NCBI GenBank assembly: GCA_001770775.1
Contig: MESA01000039.1
Location: forward strand, 1 to 49,443
Direction: 5' to 3'
Length of the DNA: 49,443 nt
Source of the DNA: Burkholderiales bacterium RIFCSPHIGHO2_12_FULL_63_20
GTDB lineage: Bacteria > Pseudomonadota > Gammaproteobacteria > Burkholderiales > Burkholderiaceae_C
Shown: one piece after another, positions 9,721-17,331 of the stretch
Layout: every line of letters starts with the position of its first letter
Position numbering within the stretch: position 1 is the stretch's first letter
Position numbers and translations under genes: made by a program
The notes under the pieces: generated by a model
Told to the model about the DNA's origin: nothing
The model's input: the letters and a program-made list of their open reading frames with translations, nothing else
Databases searched by the model: none

Positions 9721-9737
9721 GCATGCAAAGTGCATGC
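9721..9737. promoter_or_regulatory. Perfect inverted repeat between tyrS and the M23 gene
   Basis: GCATGCA (9721-9727) and TGCATGC (9731-9737) are perfect arms around AAG. The site lies in the 153-base gap between two divergent genes and just upstream of a likely tyrS promoter, so it may be an operator. I know of no regulator for it. Confidence 0.4.
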
Positions 9738-9738
9738 C

Positions 9739-9767
9739 TTGGGCCCCCACAATTTTTTGAGTATAGC
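9739..9767 (+). promoter_or_regulatory. Possible tyrS promoter
   Basis: TTGGGC (9739-9744) and TATAGC (9762-9767) are 17 bases apart. The leader then contains CCCCC (9768-9772) AAA GGGGG (9776-9780), a short hairpin. Confidence 0.45.
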
Positions 9768-9814
9768 CCCCCAAAGGGGGTGCTGTACTGCTGATTTCCA
9801 CTGATCGGTTCATC

Positions 9815-11077
9815 ATGTCGCAACTCGAAAAAAACACCGCCAATCAGCCTGACTTTCCTGTAACGGAACGTGTGCGGGAGGCTTTGGCTGTCACGCAGCG
9901 CGGTGTGGACGAACTGCTGCCCGAGGCCGAGTGGGTGCGCAAACTGGCCCGTTCTGAAGCCACCGGGGTGCCTTTGCGCATCAAGCTGGGCCTGGATCCG
10001 ACCGCGCCCGACATCCACCTGGGGCACACCGTGGTGCTCAACAAGCTGCGCCAGTTACAGGACCTGGGGCACACGGTGATTTTCCTGATCGGGGACTTCA
10101 CCTCCCTCATCGGCGACCCGTCCGGGCGAAACACCACCCGCCCGCCCCTGACCGCCGAGCAGATCAAGCACAACGCCGAAACCTACTACCGCCAGGCCAG
10201 CCTGGTGCTGGACGACAGCAAGACTGAGGTTCGCTACAACAGCGAATGGTGCGATGCCTTGGGTGCCAGAGGCATGATCCAGCTGGCCAGCCGGTACACC
10301 GTGGCCCGGATGATGGAGCGCAACGACTTTCACGACCGCTTCCACGCCGGCACCTCCATCAGCGTCCATGAGTTCCTCTACCCGCTCATGCAGGGCTATG
10401 ACTCGGTGGCCCTGAAGTCGGACCTGGAGCTGGGCGGCACCGACCAGAAGTTCAACCTGCTGATGGGGCGCCATCTGCAGGCCGAGTATGGTCAGGAGGC
10501 CCAGTGCGTCCTGACCATGCCCTTGTTGGAAGGCTTGGACGGCGTCGAGAAGATGTCCAAGTCCAAGAACAACTACATCGGCATCAGCGAAGCGCCCAAC
10601 ACCATGTTTGCCAAGCTGATGAGCATCAGCGACGAACTGATGTGGAAATACTTCACCTTGCTGAGCTTCCGCCCCATGGTTGAGATTGAGCGCCTGAAGG
10701 CCGAATGCGCGGCAGGTCGCAATCCACGTGACGCCAAGGTGCTACTGGGTCAGGAGATCGTCAACCGCTTCCATGGCCCTCAGGCGGCGGAAGACGCGCT
10801 GGTCGATTTCGTCAACCGAGCCCGGGGCGGTGTGCCCGATGACATCCCCGAGGTGACATTGAGCTTGCCCGATGGCGGCGCCGGACTGGGGGTGAGTGCG
10901 CTGCTCAAGCAGGCGGGCTTGGTGCCCTCTACCAGTGAGGCCGTGCGCATGATCGAGCAAGGGGGCGTGAAGGTGGACGGCGGCGCGGTCAGCGACAAGG
11001 CGCTGAAATTGCCGGCCGGGGTTTATGTGGTCCAGGTCGGCAAACGCAAGTTCGCCAAAGTGACTCTAAAAGGGTGA
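9815..11077 (+). CDS. tyrS: Tyrosyl-tRNA synthetase
   Basis: The 420-residue class I aminoacyl-tRNA synthetase charges tRNA-Tyr in the cytosol. The HIGH-type motif is HLGH at 68-71 and KMSKS is at 246-250. The C-terminal S4-like RNA-binding domain (about residues 355-420) includes [16 protein letters not shown]. The sequence is of the TyrS form common in beta- and gammaproteobacteria. No good ribosome-binding site precedes the ATG at 9815, although the N-terminal sequence fits the family. Confidence 0.97.
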   Translation: MSQLEKNTANQPDFPVTERVREALAVTQRGVDELLPEAEWVRKLARSEATGVPLRIKLGLDPTAPDIHLGHTVVLNKLRQLQDLGHTVIFLIGDFTSLIGDPSGRNTTRPPLTAEQIKHNAETYYRQASLVLDDSKTEVRYNSEWCDALGARGMIQLASRYTVARMMERNDFHDRFHAGTSISVHEFLYPLMQGYDSVALKSDLELGGTDQKFNLLMGRHLQAEYGQEAQCVLTMPLLEGLDGVEKMSKSKNNYIGISEAPNTMFAKLMSISDELMWKYFTLLSFRPMVEIERLKAECAAGRNPRDAKVLLGQEIVNRFHGPQAAEDALVDFVNRARGGVPDDIPEVTLSLPDGGAGLGVSALLKQAGLVPSTSEAVRMIEQGGVKVDGGAVSDKALKLPAGVYVVQVGKRKFAKVTLKG

Positions 11078-11187
11078 TTTGGCGTCATCAAGGGGTTGCC
11101 CCGACACCTGAATGCGGGGGATTTCGGGCTCCACTGGGGGTTTCCTGATGCGTAAGACACGCGTTCAGGGGGAGTCGGCCGTTGTCT

Positions 11188-11202
11188 GACCTGTGGCAGG
11201 TC
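11188..11202. promoter_or_regulatory. Inverted repeat upstream of the PEP-CTERM gene
   Basis: GACCTG (11188-11193) TGG CAGGTC (11197-11202) is a perfect dyad 120 bases before the PEP-CTERM gene. It could be an operator or a hairpin. No sigma-54 consensus of the kind seen before other PEP-CTERM genes was found around it. Confidence 0.35.
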
Positions 11203-11321
11203 GCTAATCTGAGATCCAACAGACACACACAAGTCTGGGCCGGTCGAAGGAATACGCGGATGCCTTCCGACAGAAGCAGAGAAGTTTCAAAGGGCCGCTT
11301 TGTTTCAAGTGGAGAATAGAC

Positions 11322-12125
11322 ATGAAATTTGCATTCAAGAGCATCGTTGTTGCTGCTGCTTTCGTCGCTGCTGGTGCAGCCAATGCCAGCACGGTGCTGG
11401 AAGCCGGCAACCTGAACACATTTGTCCCGACAGGTAACGGTTCGCAAGAGGTTTACTTCGTCAGCGGCTCCGGTGCCCTGACCTTCAGCCAGACCCTGAT
11501 TGATGCCCTGAACACCGGTGGCGTGGAAGTGCTGGCCGCAGCTCCGGCAACCTCCAACATCGCAGGTCTGCCTGGCGAGTACACTGCCGTGGGCGTTGCC
11601 GCTCCTGTGAGCACCCTGACCGTTGGTGCGGGTGGTTTGATTGAGCAAGCACAAAGCGTGGGCGGCGCTACTCAGGTCGCAGCCTTTGTGAAGGGTGTGT
11701 CTTACGGCGGCACCATCAGCGTGACCAATCTGCGTATCGACATGGTCAACAAGAACATTTACGCCGATTTCGTGGGTGCCGGCAAGACTGGTTCCCTTGC
11801 CACCTCCCCAATCGTGAACGTGAATGCCACCAACGTGTTGGCATGGACCTTCACCGACATCGCTGGCCCCACCAACATCACCGGTCCAGGCACCTTTGAT
11901 ACCACGTTGTCCGGTTTGGCTCTGACGACTGAGGGCTTCAACAACCTGAAGGCTGGTCTGGGTCTGTACTCCATCGGCCTGATTGCCCTGCAAGGTGCTG
12001 CGGCCGATTTCGGTACGTTGACCTCCACGATCACCGTGGCCGTTCCTGAGCCATCCACCTACGCCCTGATGGGCCTGGGTCTGGTTGGTATCGGCTTCGC
12101 TGCCCGCCGTCGCGCTGCCAAGTAA
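11322..12125 (+). CDS. PEP-CTERM sorting-signal protein
   Basis: This 267-residue exported protein has a signal peptide (cleavage likely after NA at residue 22) and a complete PEP-CTERM tail: V-PEP-S at about 241-245, a hydrophobic helix and the final RRR cluster. Such tails are recognised by exosortase EpsH/XrtA, which anchors or releases proteins linked to exopolysaccharide and biofilm. The body is rich in Gly, Ala, Thr and Val, as in beta-sandwich proteins. Its segment FSQTLIDALNTGGVEVL through NLRIDMVNKNIYAD resembles the secreted protein encoded at 14037-14714. AGTGGAG precedes the ATG. No exosortase gene lies in the window. Confidence 0.9.
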   Translation: MKFAFKSIVVAAAFVAAGAANASTVLEAGNLNTFVPTGNGSQEVYFVSGSGALTFSQTLIDALNTGGVEVLAAAPATSNIAGLPGEYTAVGVAAPVSTLTVGAGGLIEQAQSVGGATQVAAFVKGVSYGGTISVTNLRIDMVNKNIYADFVGAGKTGSLATSPIVNVNATNVLAWTFTDIAGPTNITGPGTFDTTLSGLALTTEGFNNLKAGLGLYSIGLIALQGAAADFGTLTSTITVAVPEPSTYALMGLGLVGIGFAARRRAAK

Positions 12126-12169
12126 TTGCTGTGCGATTGGGTGCCCCTGCGTTGCGGGGGTGCTGACCG

Positions 12170-12203
12170 AAGCCGCTCAGTGCACTTGCTGGGCGGCTTT
12201 TTT
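12170..12203 (+). terminator. Terminator after the PEP-CTERM gene
   Basis: AAGCCGC (12170-12176) pairs with GCGGCTT (12193-12199), and a T run extends to 12203. Confidence 0.85.
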
Positions 12204-12241
12204 CTTGATTGATGTCTGTGGGCCCTTCTTTCGGAGCTTTC

Positions 12242-13609
12242 ATGTTTAATCCCGTGCGTAGTCGCTTTTCCCTGGCTGTGGGTGCCCTGTTGGTCCTGAC
12301 GGCCCTGCCCGCCACAGCTGGCCCGTCTGTTGAAGACAGTTTGGCGCTCAGTATGAGCAAGGGTATTCGGGATCGGATGTTCTGGAATTTGAGTGTGGTC
12401 AGCACCAAGACCAAGACCAAATCAGAGCAGCCCCGAGACATGACACCGGAGATTGTCAGCATTGCCGATTTGACGGCCATGCGCAATCAGAAAGCCACGG
12501 ATCTGTACGAGCGGTTGCGGGCTGCAGGGCAGTTGACCACGGTTTCATCGGCGCAGTTTTTTGCGGCGCTGAATTCGTCGACGTCGCTCAGCAGCGGTAG
12601 CAATGCGACCATGGTCAGCATTCGGGATGCTTTGCAGACAGAGCAAGACCTGATTGATCTTGTCAAGATCCGATACTACGGGACGCCCACTTCCCTGGGG
12701 CTCTCTGCCAACAAGCTTTTGGACGCAGCTTTGTCCGCACCTGTTGATCCTGGTGATCCAACCGTTGACGGATATGGTTTTGAATCCGGAGCGGGCTATT
12801 TGACCACGCCGCAGGGGATTCGGGCGAAGTCGGGGAATCCTTCTGAGACGCTTGCTCTGAGTGTCGGCTATTTCCTCAATGACGATCAAAATTGGGCGGT
12901 TGAGGCGCTGGTTCTGGGGGCGCCACTGAGGGCCACGGTTTACGGAGCGGGCATCAACGATCGCGGTGACCCCAATCAGTTGACGGGGCGGGAGATCATT
13001 CACACCAAGATGCTGCCGCCCATGGCCAAGTTCGGCTACTACTTTGGCAACAAGAACTGGGTTGTGCGTCCTTATGTTGGGATTGCGGCCATGTACGCGA
13101 TCTTCTTTGACACCAAGACCACGTCTTACTTCGATGAATATCAAGGCGGCAAGACGTCGATCTCGTTGAAAAATGCTTTCGGCGTGGGGCCTTTCATTGG
13201 CCTGCAGAGCGATGTGGCCAAATCGGGCTGGCAGGTCGGGGTGTCAATCGGCAAGATCAAAATCAAGACGGAGGCGACCCTCGTGACGCGTGGCACGATG
13301 TTCAAGACCGGTGATCTGGCATTGACCGACTACAAGCAGACTACCGCCGATGCGATCGATCAGGCAGAGAGCTTGCTGACCACGGCGAACAACAACGCCA
13401 CAAATGCCAACAATGCAAGAGCCACTCCGTTTGCATCAACGACCTATAACATCGCGCCCGGCGGTATGACGACCGAGTTGATGAAGGATCTCGCCGCGTA
13501 TAAGCAGGTTGCGCAAGGCGGCGATGGAACCTTGGGTACCTTCGTGCGCAAGCAGCGCTCGACCTTGGACAACACCATTTTCATGCTGTCCGTCGGTAAA
13601 TCGTTCTGA
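12242..13609 (+). CDS. Large OmpW-like outer-membrane protein
   Basis: The 455-residue product begins with a signal peptide (cleavage near ATA-G at 26/27) and ends with a phenylalanine (LSVGKSF), the usual BAM signal for barrels. The middle holds the OmpW core: ESGAGYLTTPQGIRAK, LPPMAKFGYYF, then VRPYVGIAAMYAIFFD. OmpW proteins form eight-stranded barrels with a hydrophobic channel and are usually about 210 residues, so this one is roughly double. The extra sequence lies before the core (residues 30-170) and as an Asn/Ala-rich insert (TTANNNATNANNARA) before the last strand. The start at 12242 has GGAG five bases upstream. Codons look less GC-biased than the neighbours. Confidence 0.75.
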   Translation: MFNPVRSRFSLAVGALLVLTALPATAGPSVEDSLALSMSKGIRDRMFWNLSVVSTKTKTKSEQPRDMTPEIVSIADLTAMRNQKATDLYERLRAAGQLTTVSSAQFFAALNSSTSLSSGSNATMVSIRDALQTEQDLIDLVKIRYYGTPTSLGLSANKLLDAALSAPVDPGDPTVDGYGFESGAGYLTTPQGIRAKSGNPSETLALSVGYFLNDDQNWAVEALVLGAPLRATVYGAGINDRGDPNQLTGREIIHTKMLPPMAKFGYYFGNKNWVVRPYVGIAAMYAIFFDTKTTSYFDEYQGGKTSISLKNAFGVGPFIGLQSDVAKSGWQVGVSIGKIKIKTEATLVTRGTMFKTGDLALTDYKQTTADAIDQAESLLTTANNNATNANNARATPFASTTYNIAPGGMTTELMKDLAAYKQVAQGGDGTLGTFVRKQRSTLDNTIFMLSVGKSF

Positions 13610-13627
13610 TCTTTCCGTTTGGTCGTT

Positions 13628-13657
13628 CAAAAGGGGGCATTGGCCCCCTTTTGGTTT
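13628..13657 (+). terminator. Terminator after the OmpW-like gene
   Basis: CAAAAGGGGG (13628-13637) pairs with CCCCCTTTTG (13644-13653), followed by TTTT. Confidence 0.85.
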
Positions 13658-13658
13658 T

Positions 13659-13938
13659 GTGAGAAGCGCCCCATTGCGGTCAAGGTTCATCTAGGGGCGA
13701 TGCCTGCATCGGTAGGTGGACTCCTCGGGGTAGCGCTGCATGCGCAGGGCCGCACTCGCGCCCCTCGGGGCAACACCCCTGGGATTGAGGGCTTCCGGTC
13801 TTGTGCATCATTCGGTGAATCTGTCTGTCGGCGCAACTCCTCCAGTCCGCGACGATGGAGCGGCGCTGCTTTGGTGAGATTGCGGAGCCGTCGACATGAG
13901 GCGTGGAGAGTGTTTTGGCTTCAGCCACAAAGGTAGAA
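13659..13938. other. Non-coding gap between two terminators
   Basis: This gap lies between the terminators of two convergent genes. Short open frames exist on both strands, but none has a ribosome site, a plausible start or recognisable protein features. I see nothing functional in it. Confidence 0.5.
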
Positions 13939-13970
13939 ATAAAAAAACGCCCGATGACATATCGGGCGTT
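13939..13970 (-). terminator. Terminator of the secreted-protein gene
   Basis: AACGCCCGAT (13946-13955) pairs with ATCGGGCGTT (13961-13970). The A run at 13939-13947 becomes a U run on the minus-strand transcript. Confidence 0.88.
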
Positions 13971-14036
13971 AGAGGATCCGGCGGACCCATTTCGATGAGT
14001 CGGTGGCTCGCAGGCCACCGACTTGGATCGGGTCAA

Positions 14037-14714
14037 TTACAGAGCGGGGACGTAAGGCTTGGTCGAAACAGCCTTGGTGCGGAAAGCCACGCCGATGTCG
14101 ATGTTGATGACGCCGAAGTCGATCTCGGGGATCACGACGTTGGCGAGAGCGCGGCTAATGCCCAGGGCGTCGGCAGTGCCGTTCACGTCCACCAGGCGCA
14201 GGTCACCCAGTTGCTCCTTCAGGCTGATGCTCAGAGGGAACTTGTACTTCAGCGCCAATTCTTGCGTTTTGACGAAGTTGTAAACAGGAGCCTGAGCTTG
14301 GGTGGCGCCACCGATCACAGTGGTGTCAGCCAGCACTTGGTTCTTGGCGAAGTCGATGGTGAAGTTGGCGATAGTCAGGCCGCGCTTTTGGCCGGTTTTA
14401 GGGTCGATGCGAGCAATTTCCAGCGCCGAACCTGTTGCTTTGCCATTTTCGATCTTGATGCCGCCGCTCAAAGCGATGGAGATGCTGGTGACGGGCAGGC
14501 TGAACGTGTTGGTGGTGCCGGCCACAGCCGTTGCGTTGCCCAGCGGGGTGATGCCAACACCAAACAGTGCGTAGGAGTCCAGAGCTGCATCAGAGAAAAC
14601 CTGGAACGAGTCAGCTTGCAGGCTGTTGGTCGGGATGGTCAGCGCTTGAGCAGAGAAAGCGGTCAGTGCCACAGCAGCAGCGATGGAGACAGAGCGGACG
14701 GTTGCGAAGGTCAT
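14037..14714 (-). CDS. Secreted protein related to the nearby PEP-CTERM protein
   Basis: The product has 225 residues with a signal peptide (cleavage near AQA-L at residue 24). No known domain name comes to mind. Its body is rich in Ile, Val, Thr and Ala. It shares a pattern with the PEP-CTERM protein at 11322: FSDAALDSYALFGVGITPLG, then a PVTS strand with a GGI turn, then LTIANFTIDFAKNQVLAD. Unlike that protein it has no PEP-CTERM tail and ends in KPYVPAL, so it should be released rather than anchored. The ATG is preceded by AGGAG at 14725-14721. Function is unknown. Confidence 0.7.
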   Translation of the reverse strand: MTFATVRSVSIAAAVALTAFSAQALTIPTNSLQADSFQVFSDAALDSYALFGVGITPLGNATAVAGTTNTFSLPVTSISIALSGGIKIENGKATGSALEIARIDPKTGQKRGLTIANFTIDFAKNQVLADTTVIGGATQAQAPVYNFVKTQELALKYKFPLSISLKEQLGDLRLVDVNGTADALGISRALANVVIPEIDFGVINIDIGVAFRTKAVSTKPYVPAL

Positions 14715-14768
14715 GTGAAACTCCTGTTGGTGTTTAGGGTTACGGACCGCGTTTCACGCTGTGTCCAT

Positions 14769-14789
14769 GGTTCAAATTGTTGTTGAACC
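14769..14789. promoter_or_regulatory. Inverted repeat upstream of the secreted-protein gene
   Basis: GGTTCAA (14769-14775) and TTGAACC (14783-14789) are perfect 7-bp arms, centred about 65 bases before the ATG at 14714. It may be an operator or a leader hairpin. A second imperfect dyad, CTCCCC/GGGGAG, lies at 14803-14823. Confidence 0.35.
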
Positions 14790-14940
14790 GCCTTCACAGG
14801 AGCTCCCCGTGACTGAGGGGGAGAGGGCGTATAAGCTGACTGTGTTAAGGGTAAGCCTTGAGTTAGTTGGGCCCGGGACGATCAGGGTTAACCAACCTGG
14901 GATGAGAAGGCGTCACACCCTGTACGACATCCGCCGGACG

Positions 14941-15588
14941 TCAGTGCTGGGCGTTCAGCCCAGCATGGCCCTGCAGCACGGTGCGAAAGAGCGCCAGGCT
15001 GCTGTGCGTGTCCTGGGTCATGAGGATGCCGGCATCGTCGACCTCGACGCCACGGGCCGGGTATTGGGCCAGGAGGCGTTGCAAATCACGCTCGCGCTGC
15101 AGCCGAATCAATTCAGAGTAGAACTCCGCCGAGAAGCCCACGGGGTGCCCGCGCCGGTGGCGGTACTCTGGAAAGACCAGCGATTCTTGCGTGACGGCCT
15201 GTCCCATGGTTTTCAGGGTGTCTGCTTGCAACAGCGGCATGTCGCCAGGCAGCAGCAGCCATCCGGGGGAGCGGGCGCTGGAGATGACTGCGATGGCCAC
15301 GCCCAGAGCCATCTGGTCGTTGCTGGCCGCGATGCTCGGTGCGTGAGATTCGGGCAGCAGGATGACGCGGTCTGCCGGCAGCAGATGGTGCGCTTGCGCC
15401 GCCACCATCGGTGGCGCAACCAGCAGCACTTGCAAGCCGCTGGCGAGTCCCTTGCGAATGGTGTGGTGCACTGTGTCCAGCCCGGCCAGCAGACCAGGTG
15501 CGGTCGTGGTGGAGGCGAGATGAGGCCCGTCCGCCAAGTGGCGGCTTTCTGATTCAGCCAGGATGATGAGGGTGGGCAGTTCAGACAT
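14941..15588 (-). CDS. MobA-like nucleotidyltransferase with altered nucleotide-binding motif
   Basis: The 215-residue protein has the fold signature of the MobA/MocA/GlmU-type NTP transferases: an N-terminal strand, then LLLPGDMPLLQADTL (the metal-binding DMP motif) and YRHRRGHPVGFS. MobA and MocA attach GMP or CMP to the molybdenum cofactor. The normal LAAGxSxRMG loop is replaced here by LAESESRHLADG, so nucleotide use is uncertain. The ATG at 15588 was preferred to a GTG four codons earlier. It is divergent from pdxH. Confidence 0.7.
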   Translation of the reverse strand: MSELPTLIILAESESRHLADGPHLASTTTAPGLLAGLDTVHHTIRKGLASGLQVLLVAPPMVAAQAHHLLPADRVILLPESHAPSIAASNDQMALGVAIAVISSARSPGWLLLPGDMPLLQADTLKTMGQAVTQESLVFPEYRHRRGHPVGFSAEFYSELIRLQRERDLQRLLAQYPARGVEVDDAGILMTQDTHSSLALFRTVLQGHAGLNAQH

Positions 15589-15728
15589 GGTGCGGGTCAC
15601 GGTGTCGGCATTTCACTGTGATCCGATTTGTTGCATTGCACCACCGAGCCTCTACTTAAGTGCATACCCCCGAGACGGATTGATGCGGGTCATGTCGCCT
15701 CTTGCAAGGTTTGACGGATACTGAAAAC

Positions 15729-16379
15729 ATGAACAAGACATCTCACGATTTGGCGCAAATGCGCAAGAGTTACGAACGGGCCGAGCTGGATGAGACCCAT
15801 GTGCGCCCCGACCCCTTGGTGCAATTCCAGCATTGGTTTGACGCAGCCGTGCATGCCAAGGCGCTCGAAGCCAACGCGATGACCTTGGCCACAGTGGGCG
15901 AGGACGGCGGACCATCCACCCGGGTGGTGCTGCTCAAAGGCCTGGATGAGCGCGGTTTGGTCTGGTACACCAATTACCAGAGCCGCAAGGGGCGCGAATT
16001 GGCGGCCCATCCTCAGGCAGCGCTGCAGTTTTTCTGGCCCGAGCTGGAGCGCGTGGTGCGCATTGAAGGGCGGGTCGAGCAGATTGCCGAGACCGAGTCG
16101 GATGCCTACTATCAGACGCGCCCTTTGGGTTCGCGCATTGGCGCATGGGCCTCTCCGCAAAGTGAGGTGATTCCGTCTCGTGAGCAACTGGAGTCCAGCT
16201 GGGCCGAGATCCAGGAGCGACAAGGCCAGGATCCAGTGCGTCCAGCGCATTGGGGCGGCTACCGCCTGGTGCCAGCGTATTGGGAGTTCTGGCAGGGGCG
16301 ACCTTCCCGTCTGCATGATCGCATCGTGTACGCGAAGCAGGCCGATGGCACTTGGCAGATTCAGCGTTTGGCCCCTTGA
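15729..16379 (+). CDS. pdxH: Pyridoxamine 5'-phosphate oxidase
   Basis: This 216-residue FMN enzyme oxidises pyridoxine or pyridoxamine 5'-phosphate to pyridoxal 5'-phosphate, the final vitamin B6 step. Family features are [26 protein letters not shown] (FMN and substrate binding), SRIGAWAS and the C-terminal LHDRIVY, with a normal ending QRLAP. The ATG at 15729 was chosen from family length; the ribosome site is weak. The enzyme's product is the cofactor of GlyA encoded downstream, although the genes are not linked in an operon. Confidence 0.96.
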   Translation: MNKTSHDLAQMRKSYERAELDETHVRPDPLVQFQHWFDAAVHAKALEANAMTLATVGEDGGPSTRVVLLKGLDERGLVWYTNYQSRKGRELAAHPQAALQFFWPELERVVRIEGRVEQIAETESDAYYQTRPLGSRIGAWASPQSEVIPSREQLESSWAEIQERQGQDPVRPAHWGGYRLVPAYWEFWQGRPSRLHDRIVYAKQADGTWQIQRLAP

Positions 16380-16412
16380 GACTGTGATTGAGTCTGCTTG
16401 AGGTGGCCGGAT

Positions 16413-16982
16413 TCAGCCGGGTTTGAGCCGATCCTGAAAGCGTTCCCGGAAATGGGCCACTTTTGGGGCCACCACATACGCACAGTAGCCCTGATGCGGG
16501 TTGTGTGCCGCGTAGCGCTGGTGATAGGCCTCGGCGGGGTGGTAGTTGCGCACGGGCGCCACCTCGGTGACGAGAGGGGCGCCAAAGACCTGACGCCGTT
16601 CCAGTTCGACCATGAACTGGCGGGCGGTGTCCGCCTGCTGCACGTTGTGTGTGTAGAGGCCTGATCGGTACTGTGTGCCGACGTCGTTCCCCTGTCGATT
16701 CAGTGTGGTGGGGTCGTGACTGGCAAAAAAGACCTCCAGCAAGTCCTGAAAGCTGATGACACGCGGGTCGAAGCGGACACGCACCACTTCGGCATGGCCG
16801 GTGTCACCCCTACAGACGGCTTCATAGGTGGGTGCAGGGTGTTGGCCATTGCTGTACCCGGACTCGGCCTCGATCACGCCCTGCAACTGGTTGAAGATGG
16901 CCTCGAGGCACCAGAAGCAACCGCCAGCGAGGGTGGCTTCTTCGATGGAGGCGGAGGAAGGGGCTGGAGTGATATCGGCCAT
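16413..16982 (-). CDS. msrA: Peptide-methionine (S)-S-oxide reductase
   Basis: The 189-residue enzyme repairs S-form methionine sulfoxide in proteins and free amino acids. GCFWC (21-25) carries the catalytic cysteine C22, followed by ESGYSNG, GDTGHAEVVRV and the YRSGLY and EAYHQRY segments of MsrA. The ATG at 16982 agrees with family length; open frame continues upstream without support. The gene is convergent with pdxH with a 33-base gap. Confidence 0.96.
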   Translation of the reverse strand: MADITPAPSSASIEEATLAGGCFWCLEAIFNQLQGVIEAESGYSNGQHPAPTYEAVCRGDTGHAEVVRVRFDPRVISFQDLLEVFFASHDPTTLNRQGNDVGTQYRSGLYTHNVQQADTARQFMVELERRQVFGAPLVTEVAPVRNYHPAEAYHQRYAAHNPHQGYCAYVVAPKVAHFRERFQDRLKPG

Positions 16983-17331
16983 TGGTGGGGTATGTCGGAA
17001 TGAAGGTGCGGCAGCGCCAATCCGTTGAAGGCTATGCTTTAGCCGCCATGGCTGCCTGATTGCGGCCGCGAAGTCCCTGATGTCTACGGTGCTTTGGGGC
17101 GGTAGGGAGGGACGCACCAGAGCAAAGTGGGGCGCACAAACAGAAACCCCCGGACGAAGCCGGGGGTGGGAGCGGCACGAGGGCCGTCCATGGAAAGGGC
17201 AAAGATTGGGTTTGCCACTTCCCCAGACGCAGTGACTGCGTCTAGATGGTTTGCCTGCCTTGCAGACAACTGCAGGTTAAACCAGCCGCAGGAGCGAAGC
17301 CAATATGTTTTGGCTATGTCTCAGCCTGTGC
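16983..17331. other. Intergenic region with stacked hairpins
   Basis: There is no gene here. It contains the ubiD terminator at 17146-17167, a perfect dyad AGACGCAG (17225-17232) TGA CTGCGTCT (17236-17243), and a TTGCAG/CTGCAG pair near 17260-17275. All three lie downstream of ubiD on its strand and upstream of msrA. Confidence 0.5.
17140..17167 (-). terminator. Terminator downstream of ubiD
   Basis: ACCCCCGG (17146-17153) pairs with CCGGGGGT (17160-17167). On the minus strand it is followed by TTTCTGTTTG. Confidence 0.65.

Noticed and set aside
13680-14036. 118-codon minus-strand frame between two terminators
   Set aside because: It runs through the terminator at 13939-13970, has no ribosome site and shows no domain.
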